A DNA stretch of 59,930 nt from Photobacterium obscurum (GCF_026191635.1 NZ_JAKRRW010000029.1:1-59930); one strand, 5' to 3'. Counted from the stretch's first letter, positions 17,574 to 27,751 are shown. Made by a program: numbers and translations. Notes: generated from the letters alone by a model not told the origin.

Positions 17574-19667
17574 ATGTTTTCTAAAAGTCACCTGACTTTA
17601 TTGATTGGTGCCATTCTAGCCACACCTGTAGCACAAGCTCAAACACATACACAGGCAACTGATGTTGATGAGCATATGGTCGTGACTGGCCGCGACTATG
17701 GCTATAAGGCTGACACAAACACCAGTGCGATGCGCATTGAAGCAACGCAACTTGAAACCCCAGGGCAGGTAACGATTATCGACGAGCAATTGATCGATGA
17801 ACAACGTGCCAGCACACTAGGTGAAGTCCTGAAAAATGACGCCAGTGTTTCGGAAGGTGGTAAAGGTCGTAACCGTGAAACATTCAAATTACGCGGTTTT
17901 GATTTAGGCAGTGGCGATAGCTTCCTACGCGATGGCAAGCAGCATTGGTCTCACTATCGCCAGCCGATTGAACTGCTTGAGCGTGTGGAAGTGCTAAAAG
18001 GCCCTGCAGGCTTGTTATACGGTAAGTCTGCACCAGGCGGTCTGATCAATATGGTCTCCAAAAAGCCGACTTATGAAACCCAGGTTAATGTTAGTCAGGA
18101 TATCGGTTCAAACAACGAATCACGTACTGTGGCTGATGTCAGTGGTTCATTAAATGATGACCAAACACTGCGTGCCCGCGCTATTGTTGCTAAGCACAGC
18201 TATGACTCATGGCGTGAATACAATGATGGCAGCACGCCGTCTACAGAACGCTTTGTCGGTGGCCTGTTCGTCGACTACGACGTAAATGACGATATTACAG
18301 TGTCATTCCACTACGATAAAACCAACGATCATGGCAGTGTTGATACTGGCGCATATATTGTTGACGGCAAGCCCGTGCTTGGCGATAAACATATCTGGGA
18401 TGCACAGTGGTCAAACATCGAGAATGACGTTGAAAACATCGGTATTGATGTTAACGCCCAGCTTACAGACACATGGCGTCTAGCAACGGGTTATAACCAT
18501 CAAGACTTTGAGCGTCGTGATATAGAAAGTTTCTCGAAGCCTGATACCTACAACCCTGCTGACGGTACGTTTACTTACAACGGATACGACCGCTGGGATA
18601 ACTGGCAGTTCGATACGGCCTATGTGGATTTGGTCGGTGAATTCGATGCGCTAGGTGTTAGCCATCAGATGCTGGTTGGTGCTAACTGGCTTGGTTACTA
18701 CTACAAAACCCAGAGTGAGTACTTGAAAGGCTATACGGCAACTGTTGGTCAGCCAATGGATAAGCCGGCGGAACTGCACTATACCAATGGCGAAGTGGGT
18801 GACCCAACAGAGCGCGACTCTTACGGTGTCTATCTTCAGGATATGATCACGTTTAACGATCAGTGGCAAGTACTGGCGGGTGTTCGTTTCGATAGAACAG
18901 AAACCAGTGAAGATACATATAATAATGTGCTGCCGAAGGCTGGTGTCATTTATCACCCAGTGCCAAACGGTTCTATTTACCTGACATACTCTGAGAGTTT
19001 CGAGCCGGAAGATCCTGTTGATGACGAAACGGATGTAAATGACGGGAAGGAGCTTGATCCGGTAAAAGGTAAGCTTTACGAGCTAGGTACCAAGTGGGAA
19101 CTGTTCGATAATCAGCTATTTGTATCCGGTGCCATTTTTGATATTACTCAGGAAAATAAAGTCCTGAATGAGAAAGTAACGGGTATTGACGGTAAAGAGA
19201 GCATTACCACTCAGGTTGGTGAGCAGGTTCACCGTGGTGCCGAGCTAAGCGCTTCAGGTTTCGTAACGGAAAAACTGGCTCTGAATGGCAGCATGACCTA
19301 TCTGGATGCGGAGATTGTTGATCCGACAGATGCCGCGAAAGACGGTAACCGTCCTGCAGATGTCCCTGAGCTATCTGCAAGTGTTTGGTCACGTTATTCT
19401 GTGACAAACAACACGGATGCTAACCTAGGCGTGATTTATGTTGGTGACCGATACGGCGATAGTGCAAATACATACAAGAAAGATGCATATACTCGTGTAG
19501 ATGCTGGTGTCGCGCATACAATCAAGTATGATCAAGACTTAGATGTCATTATGCGTCTAAATATTGAAAACGTATTTGATACTGACTACTTAGCCGGTGG
19601 TAGCGAGACGAAGACTATTCTGGGTGAAGGCCGTAACTACATGGCAACCCTACAGTTCCGTTACTAA
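17574..19667 (+). CDS. TonB-dependent siderophore receptor
   Basis: This 697-residue outer-membrane receptor imports a ferric siderophore, probably of the hydroxamate or catecholate FhuA/FhuE-like group. A signal peptide (1-22, ending AQA) precedes a TonB-box-like segment (DEHMVVTG) and a plug domain with QRASTLGEVLKND, LRGFDLGSG and RVEVLKGPAGLLYGKSAPGG. The C-terminal 22-strand barrel ends in LQFRY, with the usual terminal aromatic residue. A ribosome-binding site GGAG lies just before ATG. It has a Fur-like box upstream and the TonB2 operon 167 bases downstream. Confidence 0.93.
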   Translation: MFSKSHLTLLIGAILATPVAQAQTHTQATDVDEHMVVTGRDYGYKADTNTSAMRIEATQLETPGQVTIIDEQLIDEQRASTLGEVLKNDASVSEGGKGRNRETFKLRGFDLGSGDSFLRDGKQHWSHYRQPIELLERVEVLKGPAGLLYGKSAPGGLINMVSKKPTYETQVNVSQDIGSNNESRTVADVSGSLNDDQTLRARAIVAKHSYDSWREYNDGSTPSTERFVGGLFVDYDVNDDITVSFHYDKTNDHGSVDTGAYIVDGKPVLGDKHIWDAQWSNIENDVENIGIDVNAQLTDTWRLATGYNHQDFERRDIESFSKPDTYNPADGTFTYNGYDRWDNWQFDTAYVDLVGEFDALGVSHQMLVGANWLGYYYKTQSEYLKGYTATVGQPMDKPAELHYTNGEVGDPTERDSYGVYLQDMITFNDQWQVLAGVRFDRTETSEDTYNNVLPKAGVIYHPVPNGSIYLTYSESFEPEDPVDDETDVNDGKELDPVKGKLYELGTKWELFDNQLFVSGAIFDITQENKVLNEKVTGIDGKESITTQVGEQVHRGAELSASGFVTEKLALNGSMTYLDAEIVDPTDAAKDGNRPADVPELSASVWSRYSVTNNTDANLGVIYVGDRYGDSANTYKKDAYTRVDAGVAHTIKYDQDLDVIMRLNIENVFDTDYLAGGSETKTILGEGRNYMATLQFRY

Positions 19668-19714
19668 TTGAGTAAGTATACCTAAGCACCTTGAGGTAAC
19701 TTGGGTATAAATAG

Positions 19715-19740
19715 AGGGAGAGGTGCTAACTTCTCCCTTT
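19715..19740 (+). terminator. Possible weak terminator after the receptor gene
   Basis: AGGGAGA and TCTCCCT pair around a ten-base loop, followed by TTGCTGTTTTTG. The weak T-run may allow read-through into the TonB2 operon. Confidence 0.5.
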
Positions 19741-19834
19741 GCTGTTTTTGATATTTTTTGTTTTTAATACTCGTAAAATTCACAGGATGAATTTTTATTT
19801 TTTTAATGCATTCCCCTAAGACAACTATTGCAAG

Positions 19835-20599
19835 ATGAACATAAAAAAAACTAGCTTGGCACTGATGATGGTTGGCCTTGCCGCAGGCGCAAATGCCGAT
19901 AGCCTCAACAGCGCCCGAACAATAGAGAGCAGTATCAATGCTGCGTCAGCCAAGAGCCAAAAAAAAATCGATACCAGCGCTGAAGCGACTTTGTCGATGG
20001 CCGCTGAAATTGAACAGCTTCAGGAAGAAGTGAAAAATCTTACGGTTTATCGTGATCACCTCGCTCGCTTGGTCGATAGCCAAAATACCGAGGCGGAAAG
20101 TCTCAATCAGCAAATTCAGGGGATAAAAGAGACACGTCAGGGTGTCGTACCTTTGATGTACAAGATGATTGATGGCCTTAAATCGATTATCGCCAATGAT
20201 AAACCGATCCGTCACGAGCTACGTTTGGCTCGAATTGCCAAACTTGAACTAATGATGGCTCAGGCTGATATCAGTGATGCAGAAAAGTACCGTCGTATTC
20301 TTGAGGCCTACCAGATTGAGATGGATTACGGAACCAAGCTAGGGATCTTCCAGGGTAAGGTAACGCTTTCAGAACAGGATAGCATTGAAGCTGATCTGCT
20401 TTATCTTGGCCGAATCTCACTCGTGGCTCGTAGCCTGGATGGCAAGCGTTATTGGGCGTGGAACGATAGCCAGTCAAACTGGCAGAATCTTGATTCTCAG
20501 TTTTCTAACGATATAGATAAAGCATTTGCCATTGCATCCAAACAAGCGGCACCCAGCCTAATTACATTGCCAGTATCTGTTAACGTGGAGACTAAGTAA
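19835..20599 (+). CDS. DUF3450 periplasmic protein of the TonB2 operon
   Basis: The 254-residue protein has a signal peptide (1-21, ending ANA) and a long coiled coil from about residue 45 to 100, followed by an alpha/beta C-terminal part. It is the DUF3450 protein that begins Vibrio TonB2 clusters. It lies two bases before ttpC. The biochemical role is not established; its place suggests that it helps the ExbB-like subunits in the periplasm. Confidence 0.85.
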   Translation: MNIKKTSLALMMVGLAAGANADSLNSARTIESSINAASAKSQKKIDTSAEATLSMAAEIEQLQEEVKNLTVYRDHLARLVDSQNTEAESLNQQIQGIKETRQGVVPLMYKMIDGLKSIIANDKPIRHELRLARIAKLELMMAQADISDAEKYRRILEAYQIEMDYGTKLGIFQGKVTLSEQDSIEADLLYLGRISLVARSLDGKRYWAWNDSQSNWQNLDSQFSNDIDKAFAIASKQAAPSLITLPVSVNVETK

Positions 20600-20600
20600 C

Positions 20601-21935
20601 ATGAAAATCAAAGCGTTAGCTATATCACTATGTTTATTTACTCTTCCGTTTGCAGCCTCGGCGACCTCGACGCTGGTTGAAAAAACCCAGCAAGAGCAAC
20701 AGCTTCAAAAAGCCCATAATGCCAAGCGAGAAGCCGGTTTTAAGCTGACTGAGAAAGAAATCAAGCAGCAACGAGATGCGTTGATTGCCCAGCGTGATCA
20801 ATTGCAACGTGAGACTCAGCAGTTAAGTAATACCTTCAGCGGCAATGAAAACAAGCTGGCTAAGCTGGAAGAGCAGCTACGACTCGAAACGGGTAGTCTA
20901 GGTGAGCTGTTTGGTGTCGTGCGCCAAACAGCCAAAGAGATGCAGGCTGAAATCAATTTTTCTGTAACCGGCGCCGATCGGACTACTTATCATGGTGTGG
21001 TTGAAGACATCGTTGATGCCAAAGCGCTACCATCGATGAAACAGCTGACAGGCTTGTGGCAAGGGATGACCGATCAGATCGTTGCCAGCTCGGAACTACG
21101 AGAAGTCTCGGTACCGTTTATCAATGGTGAGGGCTATCAGTCTGATGTAAATGCCTATCGCCTGGGTAGTATTGGTTTGATTGGCGAGCAGGGTTATCTG
21201 TCATGGGATGGTAAGCGTCAGGTTGCCAAGCCATACCTTAAACAACCAGAAAATGGCCCTGCTTTTTCAACGCTAAATACATTAACCCAATCAGGTCTGC
21301 AAGCTGCTGTAGTCGATCCGTCACGTGGTGTGATGCTTGAGCAGCTGGCCAATTCGCCAGAACTGAGTGATCGCATTGAACACGGTGGGGTGGTTGGAAA
21401 GATCATTCTTGGGCTTTTAGCCGTCGGTGGCATCATTGCCTTGTTCCGCGGTGCAAAACTGGTTGTAATTCGCCAGCAGATCAAAGCGCAATTGAAGAAT
21501 CCTAGCCAACCTGGCAATAACCCGCTGGGGCGTGTGCTTGGTGTTTATAGCAAAGAGCAGAATCGTACTGTGGAAGCGCTTGAATTACGTTTGCTAGAAA
21601 CCATTGTTGACGAACAGCAGGGACTGGAAAAAGGCTTGTCGATGTTGAAACTACTGGCTGCATTGGCGCCTATGCTTGGTCTGCTGGGGACCGTTACCGG
21701 GATGATTGAAACCTTCCAGGTGATCACCCAGTTTGGTAATGGCGATCCGACGGTGATGGCGGGTGGTATCTCGATGGCACTGGTTACTACGGTACTTGGT
21801 TTGGTCGCTGCGATGCCGTTATTGTTAGCGCATAATATTTTGAGCACTCAGGCAGATACGATTCGTAATATCCTTGAAAAGCAGGGGATTAGTTTAGTTG
21901 CTGAGCAGGCAGAAAAAGCAGGAAGCGCAGCCTAA
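20601..21935 (+). CDS. ttpC: TtpC, ExbB-like TonB2 accessory protein
   Basis: The 444-residue protein combines a signal peptide, a periplasmic coiled-coil domain (about 25-230) and a C-terminal MotA/TolQ/ExbB proton-channel domain with three membrane helices (LAALAPMLGLLGTVTGMIETF). TtpC is known in Vibrio as a third inner-membrane partner required for TonB2-driven iron transport. Its stop overlaps the start of the following exbB by one base, which suggests coupled translation. Confidence 0.92.
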   Translation: MKIKALAISLCLFTLPFAASATSTLVEKTQQEQQLQKAHNAKREAGFKLTEKEIKQQRDALIAQRDQLQRETQQLSNTFSGNENKLAKLEEQLRLETGSLGELFGVVRQTAKEMQAEINFSVTGADRTTYHGVVEDIVDAKALPSMKQLTGLWQGMTDQIVASSELREVSVPFINGEGYQSDVNAYRLGSIGLIGEQGYLSWDGKRQVAKPYLKQPENGPAFSTLNTLTQSGLQAAVVDPSRGVMLEQLANSPELSDRIEHGGVVGKIILGLLAVGGIIALFRGAKLVVIRQQIKAQLKNPSQPGNNPLGRVLGVYSKEQNRTVEALELRLLETIVDEQQGLEKGLSMLKLLAALAPMLGLLGTVTGMIETFQVITQFGNGDPTVMAGGISMALVTTVLGLVAAMPLLLAHNILSTQADTIRNILEKQGISLVAEQAEKAGSAA

Positions 21936-22495
21936 TGGGATCGAGTCTTTTTGAAGTGCCATTGTTACAAGCTGCGGGCTTCGAGGGCTGGTGGTTTTCA
22001 CTGCAACACTTTATGAACCAGGGCGGCCAGATCCTATGGTGGCTGGCTGGTGTGGTTGTCGTGTGCTGGTTGCTGGTGGTTGAGCGGGTTATCTACCTGC
22101 TCGTTACCTACCCCAAGCAAAAGCAGCATTGGCTGGCGCAGTGGGACATGAGGCAGGATCAGACATCCTGGTATGCCCATGCACTGCGAGATGGTTGGCT
22201 CTGTGAGGCGCGGATTGCCCTTAATCAAAACCTGAACCTGATTAAAGTGCTGGTTGCTATTTGCCCGATGCTGGGGTTGCTCGGTACGGTTACCGGGATG
22301 ATTTCAGTCTTTGATGTCATGGCGACTCAGGGGAGTAGTCAACCGCGCTTGATGGCGTCGGGAATATCGCTGGCCACCTTGCCGACTATGGCCGGGATGG
22401 TGGCAGCCTTGGCCGGAATGTTCGTTCACGCCCGCCTGTCAAAGGCCTGTCATCTGCGTGAGCTTAAGTTAGAAAAGTTATTAAGGAGTCAGTGA
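21935..22495 (+). CDS. exbB2: ExbB2 proton-channel subunit
   Basis: The 186-residue inner-membrane protein is an ExbB/TolQ family subunit with three helices and the signature VAICPMLGLLGTVTGMISVFD. It forms, with ExbD, the proton-driven motor that energises TonB. It starts in the ttpC stop codon region and its own TGA overlaps the exbD start (TGATG). Confidence 0.93.
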   Translation: MGSSLFEVPLLQAAGFEGWWFSLQHFMNQGGQILWWLAGVVVVCWLLVVERVIYLLVTYPKQKQHWLAQWDMRQDQTSWYAHALRDGWLCEARIALNQNLNLIKVLVAICPMLGLLGTVTGMISVFDVMATQGSSQPRLMASGISLATLPTMAGMVAALAGMFVHARLSKACHLRELKLEKLLRSQ

Positions 22496-22899
22496 TGAGA
22501 CTGAGTCGTCCGTCCTCTGCCCGTGAAGAAGCCCAAGTCGATCTAACCTCGATGTTGGATATTGTTTTTATCATGTTGATCTTCTTTATTGTTACCAGCT
22601 CGTTTGTCCGGGAGTCTGGCGTCGAGGTTAACCGCCCTCAGGCAAGTAACGTGATAAGCCAGAAAGATGCAGGGATCTTCATTGCGATCACCTCGGCCAA
22701 CGATATCTATATCGACAAACGGGTAGTGGATGTTGAGCGTGTTCAGGCAACACTGGAGCACCTTTTGTTGGAGCAGCCTGAGGCCTCTTTGGTTATTCAG
22801 GCCGATGAGCATGCCTATAACGGTACGGTAGTGAAAGTGATGGATGCCGCTAAAGGAGCCGGTGTACAGAAAATCGCATTGGCGGCGGAGAAGCGCTGA
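22495..22899 (+). CDS. exbD2: ExbD2 motor subunit
   Basis: The 134-residue protein has the ExbD/TolR layout: a short cytoplasmic N-terminus, one helix (MLDIVFIMLIFFIVTSSF) with the conserved membrane aspartate, and a periplasmic domain. I chose ATG 22495 because AGGAG lies six bases before it; the GTG three bases earlier is too close. The start overlaps the exbB stop and the stop overlaps the tonB start. Confidence 0.94.
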   Translation: MRLSRPSSAREEAQVDLTSMLDIVFIMLIFFIVTSSFVRESGVEVNRPQASNVISQKDAGIFIAITSANDIYIDKRVVDVERVQATLEHLLLEQPEASLVIQADEHAYNGTVVKVMDAAKGAGVQKIALAAEKR

Positions 22900-23516
22900 T
22901 GCTGCGGTTACTTGTTGCGCTGCCTATTGCGCTGGCAATGGCATTAGGCCTGTTCACCTTTATGGCCTGGATGGTGGATAACGGCCATCAAGATGCACCA
23001 GAGGAAAAGCAAATGTTAGCTTTTGATATGGTGATGGTTGAGCAGGAACGTGAAGCCCAACGTCGTCAGCGGACTGTTCCTGAAAAACCGGATACCCCTG
23101 AGCCTCCGCCTGAGGCCGTACCGACGGCTTCGAAAACTTCCGTTACAGCCACGGCTGCACCGGCAATGCCGAATTTGGCGTTGGATACGGCAGTGACGGG
23201 GCTCGCCATCAATGTTCCTCAGTTCTCGGATTTTGGGGCCAATCAGCAGGCGATGCCGCTATACCGGGTAGAGGCGCGTTATCCAGCCCGTGCCCAGAAG
23301 CAGGGCGCCGAAGGTTTTGTGGTGATGTCGTTTACGATTGATCCGCAGGGCCGCCCGGCAGACATTAAGGTGATAGATGCCAAGCCGCGCCGACTGTTTG
23401 AAAAAGAAGCCATTCGCGCTTTGCGTAAGTGGAAATACCAACCAAAAATGGTTGATGGCAAAGCGGTTTCACGAATTGGTCAAACGGTTAGATTGGAGTT
23501 TAAATTACAAAAATGA
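22899..23516 (+). CDS. tonB2: TonB2 energy transducer
   Basis: The 205-residue protein has one N-terminal membrane helix, a short proline-rich linker (TPEPPPEAVP) and a C-terminal TonB domain with YPARAQKQGAEGFV and FEKEAIRALRKWKY. It spans the periplasm and transmits energy to outer-membrane receptors such as the one at 17574. The short linker is typical of Vibrio TonB2 rather than TonB1. Start and stop overlap the neighbouring genes. Confidence 0.94.
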   Translation: MLRLLVALPIALAMALGLFTFMAWMVDNGHQDAPEEKQMLAFDMVMVEQEREAQRRQRTVPEKPDTPEPPPEAVPTASKTSVTATAAPAMPNLALDTAVTGLAINVPQFSDFGANQQAMPLYRVEARYPARAQKQGAEGFVVMSFTIDPQGRPADIKVIDAKPRRLFEKEAIRALRKWKYQPKMVDGKAVSRIGQTVRLEFKLQK

Positions 23517-24676
23517 TGAAGAAATTCGCACTTGTTGTTGCTCTCATCTTGGCTACAAGCCCTGTTTATGCCGAGCTGTCTCAGTATACTGCCAGCAAGG
23601 TACAGCGGGCTCACAACCTCCAACAAGAAGAAAAGTTGGATGAAGCTATTCGACTACTCGCAGAGTTGTCGCCGTCCAAAGCCTATGACAAAGCCTTTGT
23701 GCAGCGGATGCTGGGGATTTTCTATTGGCAACAGGGTAGCCTGAACCAAGCCATTACGAATCTGTCGAGTGCCGTCAACAGTGGTTTGCTGCAAGATGAA
23801 CAGGCATGGGTAACAGAGCGAATGCTGGCTGATATTTTGTTATCAGACGAACAGTTCAAGCGTGCCTTGCCGCATTATTATCAGTTGGCAAAAAATATTC
23901 CTGAGTCACAGAAGGCCGATGAGCTTTGGCTGCGGATTGCACAGTCTCACTATCAGGTGGGTGAGTGGGAGTCTGTGCTAGAGGCGATTAAAACCTACGA
24001 ATCATTAAGTCGTGTCGATGATATTCAGCCGCTTACGATCAAGTTAGGGGCCCAGCTACAGTTGAAGAAGTGGAGGCCGGCATTGCCGACACTTAACCGC
24101 CTAATAGTCCTTGAGCCAAACAAGGTGGCATGGTGGCAACAAACCGCAGGGATCCAGCTACGACTTGGTCAATCAAAAGATGCATTGGATACTTTGGCGC
24201 TGGCCAAGCGTCAAGAGGTTGAATTAAGTCAGCAAGATTTGAAAACCTTGGCTCAACTCTATGCCCAGCGTGGCATTCCAGTGCGTGCCGCTATGCAATA
24301 TGCGGAATTAAACCATGCCGATACCGACCCAGAGTTGGCTTCATCGCAGGCACTATATTGGCAAATGGCCAAGGAGTGGAATAAGGCGATTTCTGTATGG
24401 AGGCTTGCAGCCAAGCTGGATAATAAACATCGTTGGTCTTTGGCGCAGCTGCTGTTGCAAGAAGGGCATTACCGTGAGGCGCTTGCTGAACTCGACCACG
24501 TTGAACTTGACGGCCGCAAGGACGATGTCGAATTGGCTAAAGTAAGGGCTCATTACAAGCTAGATAATTTTGAGCAAGCCATTATTCACGCCAAGCGAGC
24601 CAACAATATCAAATCGACGTCTGCGTCCAAAAGCTGGATAAAGTATCTAAGCCAGATCCGAAAGATGGATAGTTGA
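23513..24676 (+). CDS. TPR protein of the TonB2 operon
   Basis: The 387-residue protein begins with a signal peptide (ending YAE) and is made of repeated helical pairs typical of tetratricopeptide repeats, for example LNQAITNLSSAV and YREALAELDHVEL. It is the usual last gene of Vibrio TonB2 clusters. Its ATG overlaps the tonB stop. It probably acts as a periplasmic scaffold for TonB2; the exact role is unknown. Confidence 0.85.
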   Translation: MMKKFALVVALILATSPVYAELSQYTASKVQRAHNLQQEEKLDEAIRLLAELSPSKAYDKAFVQRMLGIFYWQQGSLNQAITNLSSAVNSGLLQDEQAWVTERMLADILLSDEQFKRALPHYYQLAKNIPESQKADELWLRIAQSHYQVGEWESVLEAIKTYESLSRVDDIQPLTIKLGAQLQLKKWRPALPTLNRLIVLEPNKVAWWQQTAGIQLRLGQSKDALDTLALAKRQEVELSQQDLKTLAQLYAQRGIPVRAAMQYAELNHADTDPELASSQALYWQMAKEWNKAISVWRLAAKLDNKHRWSLAQLLLQEGHYREALAELDHVELDGRKDDVELAKVRAHYKLDNFEQAIIHAKRANNIKSTSASKSWIKYLSQIRKMDS

Positions 24677-24718
24677 TCCTAGCAACAATTATCCCCTCAG
24701 TTTTACTTCATGTCCCAT

Positions 24719-24750
24719 AAAAGCCTCTTTTTGAAAAGAGGCTTTTTATT
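24719..24750 (+). terminator. Rho-independent terminator of the TonB2 operon
   Basis: AAAGCCTCTTTT pairs with AAAGAGGCTTTT around a short loop and runs into TTTTTATTT. Confidence 0.9.
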
Positions 24751-24939
24751 TGAGAATAACGAAGAATCTCACAGCAATTATCGTTAGGAAATATAAGCTA
24801 TAAGTAGTTACCATTAAATGGAACGCTTATGGATATCCCCATACGGAAAATGACTTGGAAGACGATAAGGCGGTAAAACCGCCAACTAACGCAATGCAAA
24901 GTGTGCAGTAACTCGTCTTTCTTATTCTAGGGGGCACCT

Positions 24940-26964
24940 ATGTCTGTAAATGAAATACGTAACGTTGGTTTTATCGGTCAAAGCGGAGTTGGAAAAACGA
25001 CGTTAATCGAACGTCTGTTGTATGAGTCTCAGTCAACAACACATCTTGGGAGCGTTAAGCAAGGGGATACAGTCACTGACTTTGACTCCCAGTCGATTCA
25101 GTATCAGCACAGTATCGAAGCAACGCCCGTCGCCTTAACCTGGCACAACCACCGAATGAATATTATTGACACTCCGGGCCTACCCGAACTGCTCGGGCGA
25201 AGCTTGAGTGTTTTTCCCGCCATAGAAACGACAGCCTTGGTGCTAGACGCCAACACGCCATTGAATCAAGTCTCTGAACGTTTGTTTGCTTTTGCTCAAG
25301 AGCAGCAAAAGTGCCAGATGATAATTATCAACAAGCTGGATCTGAATCCTCATCAGATTGGTGCACTTGTCTCGGAAATTTCAACACATTTTGGTAGTTG
25401 TTGTTTGCCCATCAACTTACCATCAGAAGATGGTAAAAGTGTCATCGACTGCTATTTCGAACCTGATGAAGACAGGCTGACCATGATTGACAGTGTATCT
25501 AGTGCGCATGAACGGCTTATTGATCAGGTTATTGAGGTTGATGAAGCGTTAATGGAGCTGTACCTGGAACAAGGTTCCGCGCTGTCACCGCAACAACTGC
25601 ATGACCCATTTGAAGAAGCATTGCGTACCGGACATGTTATTCCTATCTGTTTTGTTTCCGCAGAAACTGGGGTAGGAACCGACCTGTTACTACGAACATT
25701 GGCTGAAATCATGCCAATGCCCGAGGAAGGCAACCCGCCATTTTTGGAGAAAGACGGTAAACAAATACAGGTAAACTGCGATCAGCTCGATCACAGTGTT
25801 GCCCATGTCTATAAAGTAAGCGTTGACCCTTATTTGGGAAAACTGGCGTATATTCGTCTTTTCCAAGGGGAGATCAATGCTGGCAGCCAGTTATATATCG
25901 GCGAAAGCAACAAGGCGTTTAAAGTTGGTCATTTGTATCAGCTTCAGGGTAAAAAACGGATTGAAATCAGTAGTGCCAAGCCGGGTGATTTCTGTGTGTT
26001 GGCCAAAGTAGATGACTTGTTTTTTGATTCAGTCATTCATGATTCCCATGATGAAGATGGTATCACGATGCGTACGCTGGCATTTCCAGAGCCCATGTAT
26101 AGCTTGGCAATCCGGACAATAAAACGCGGTGACGAGCAAAAGCTCTCTGAAGTATTGCAAAAAATTGCGGCTGAAGATCCGACTTTGCGTCTTGAGCACC
26201 GTACGCGCACCAATGAAACCTTACTCAGCGGCCAGGGAGAGTTCCACCTTAAGATAGCCATGGAAAAGATGGAATCGCTGTATAAATTGAAGGTCGATGT
26301 TGCGCAGCCAAGCATTGAGTACTACGAAACGATCACCCAAGCGGCGGAAGGACGCTATCGTCATAAAAAGCAGAGTGGCGGCGCCGGTCAGTTTGGCGAA
26401 GTTCAGCTTAAAGTGCGCCCCTTGGAGCCGGGCACAGGTTTTGTGTTCGTCAATAAAGTGGTTGGGGGAGCGATCCCGACGGCTTTGATCCCTGCGGTAG
26501 AGAAGGGGATAAGACAGGCCGTGGATGAAGGGGCAATATCGGGCAACCCGATTAAAGATATTGAAGTCACGGTTTATGACGGTAAGTACCACTCGGTTGA
26601 CTCGAAAGAAATAGCGTTTGTTATTGCCGGTAAGAAAGCCTTCTTGGATGCGGTAAACAATGCATCGCCTATTGTGCTGGAGCCAATTGTTGAGCTGTCA
26701 CTGACGGTACCAACAGTCAGTGTCGGTGACGTAACCGGCGATCTGGCAGGGAACCGTGGGGTGATCATCGGTACCAATGCCGAGCCAAATAATCTGACTT
26801 CGCTCCAGGCAAAGGCACCGTTGAACGAACTTCAAGACTACTCGCAACGCTTGCGTGCAATCACCGGTGGGGAAGGGAGCTTCAGTATGACGCTGAGTCA
26901 TTACGAACAGGCACCGACCAATGTCCAAAAACGGGTTTGTAACCAAAGCGAGGCGACGTGTTAA
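24940..26964 (+). CDS. Elongation factor G-like GTPase
   Basis: The 674-residue protein has all EF-G domains: a GTPase domain with G1 GQSGVGKTT (13-21), G3 DTPGL (77-81) and G4 NKLD (131-134), then domains II to V with the family segments RYRHKKQSGGAGQFGEV and YHSVDSKEIAFVIAGKKAF. It differs from housekeeping EF-G in lacking the switch I RGIT motif and in having Leu where DTPGH has the catalytic His. It belongs to the EF-G-like paralogue group. The role is unknown; GGGG before ATG is a ribosome-binding site. It is not in a str operon. Confidence 0.88.
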   Translation: MSVNEIRNVGFIGQSGVGKTTLIERLLYESQSTTHLGSVKQGDTVTDFDSQSIQYQHSIEATPVALTWHNHRMNIIDTPGLPELLGRSLSVFPAIETTALVLDANTPLNQVSERLFAFAQEQQKCQMIIINKLDLNPHQIGALVSEISTHFGSCCLPINLPSEDGKSVIDCYFEPDEDRLTMIDSVSSAHERLIDQVIEVDEALMELYLEQGSALSPQQLHDPFEEALRTGHVIPICFVSAETGVGTDLLLRTLAEIMPMPEEGNPPFLEKDGKQIQVNCDQLDHSVAHVYKVSVDPYLGKLAYIRLFQGEINAGSQLYIGESNKAFKVGHLYQLQGKKRIEISSAKPGDFCVLAKVDDLFFDSVIHDSHDEDGITMRTLAFPEPMYSLAIRTIKRGDEQKLSEVLQKIAAEDPTLRLEHRTRTNETLLSGQGEFHLKIAMEKMESLYKLKVDVAQPSIEYYETITQAAEGRYRHKKQSGGAGQFGEVQLKVRPLEPGTGFVFVNKVVGGAIPTALIPAVEKGIRQAVDEGAISGNPIKDIEVTVYDGKYHSVDSKEIAFVIAGKKAFLDAVNNASPIVLEPIVELSLTVPTVSVGDVTGDLAGNRGVIIGTNAEPNNLTSLQAKAPLNELQDYSQRLRAITGGEGSFSMTLSHYEQAPTNVQKRVCNQSEATC

Positions 26965-27040
26965 GCCCTGAATGAAATGCTTCGACGCACTCCCAGGTCC
27001 TGGGAGTGCGAATTGAAAGAGGTCAGAATAATAATCATCT

Positions 27041-27751
27041 ATGATTGAGAAAAAGCTACAAGAAGCCAAGAAACTCTTAGCAGAAGTCGTTGGAGAATTG
27101 CATTCTCGAGGTTGCGAGTCTCGAAAGTTGAACCGTGCGAAGCAGTTTATGGCATGGATTGACTCGAATGAACTTTCCCTGAGTTTTTGCCAACGCAATT
27201 TGGTGTCGGTCAAAAAATATGCTCTGGATTCTCAGCACAAGGCCGTTACGCTGATTGAATACCGTACGATGCGTGAAGGGATAGAGGATGCGAGCTTTTT
27301 TATTTGCCCCAAGGAACAAGTTAGCTGTGAGTTTGAGGCGTTCATTACCTTATGCAATCATCACTTGCACCATTATCAAGAGTGGTCAATCGCTAACATG
27401 ACACCAACCAATGTTCCTGAATTCGTCGATCAATGGTTGCTCCCTGAATTGCAAGAGTATGATTTTACCCCTCTGAGTGAAAACCAGATACAAGACGAAG
27501 TTAGCTGGATTACCGAGGAAATTATTAAGACGATAATGAATGAACGCTTTGCCTCGGAAAGGTTGGAATATCCAAGTCAGTGGGGTATTTTTGTTAATCG
27601 TCAGCTAGTCGCGGACTCTGAAAGCTATGTCTTACCTATTTCCGAGCGTTTTTTGTCTGGGCTCGCTTTGACGTTGCAATGGAATGACAAGTTAATGTTT
27701 TACGAAACCGATAAAGAGTATGTATTGTTTTCTTGGGCTACAGGTGCGTGA
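27041..27751 (+). CDS. Hypothetical protein, first of three coupled genes
   Basis: I do not recognise a family for this 236-residue soluble protein. It begins with a charged helix and has an acidic, aromatic-rich middle. AAAGAGG precedes the start at some distance. The stop overlaps the next gene (GTGA), so the three small genes 27041-28334 probably form one unit. Confidence 0.65.
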   Translation: MIEKKLQEAKKLLAEVVGELHSRGCESRKLNRAKQFMAWIDSNELSLSFCQRNLVSVKKYALDSQHKAVTLIEYRTMREGIEDASFFICPKEQVSCEFEAFITLCNHHLHHYQEWSIANMTPTNVPEFVDQWLLPELQEYDFTPLSENQIQDEVSWITEEIIKTIMNERFASERLEYPSQWGIFVNRQLVADSESYVLPISERFLSGLALTLQWNDKLMFYETDKEYVLFSWATGA

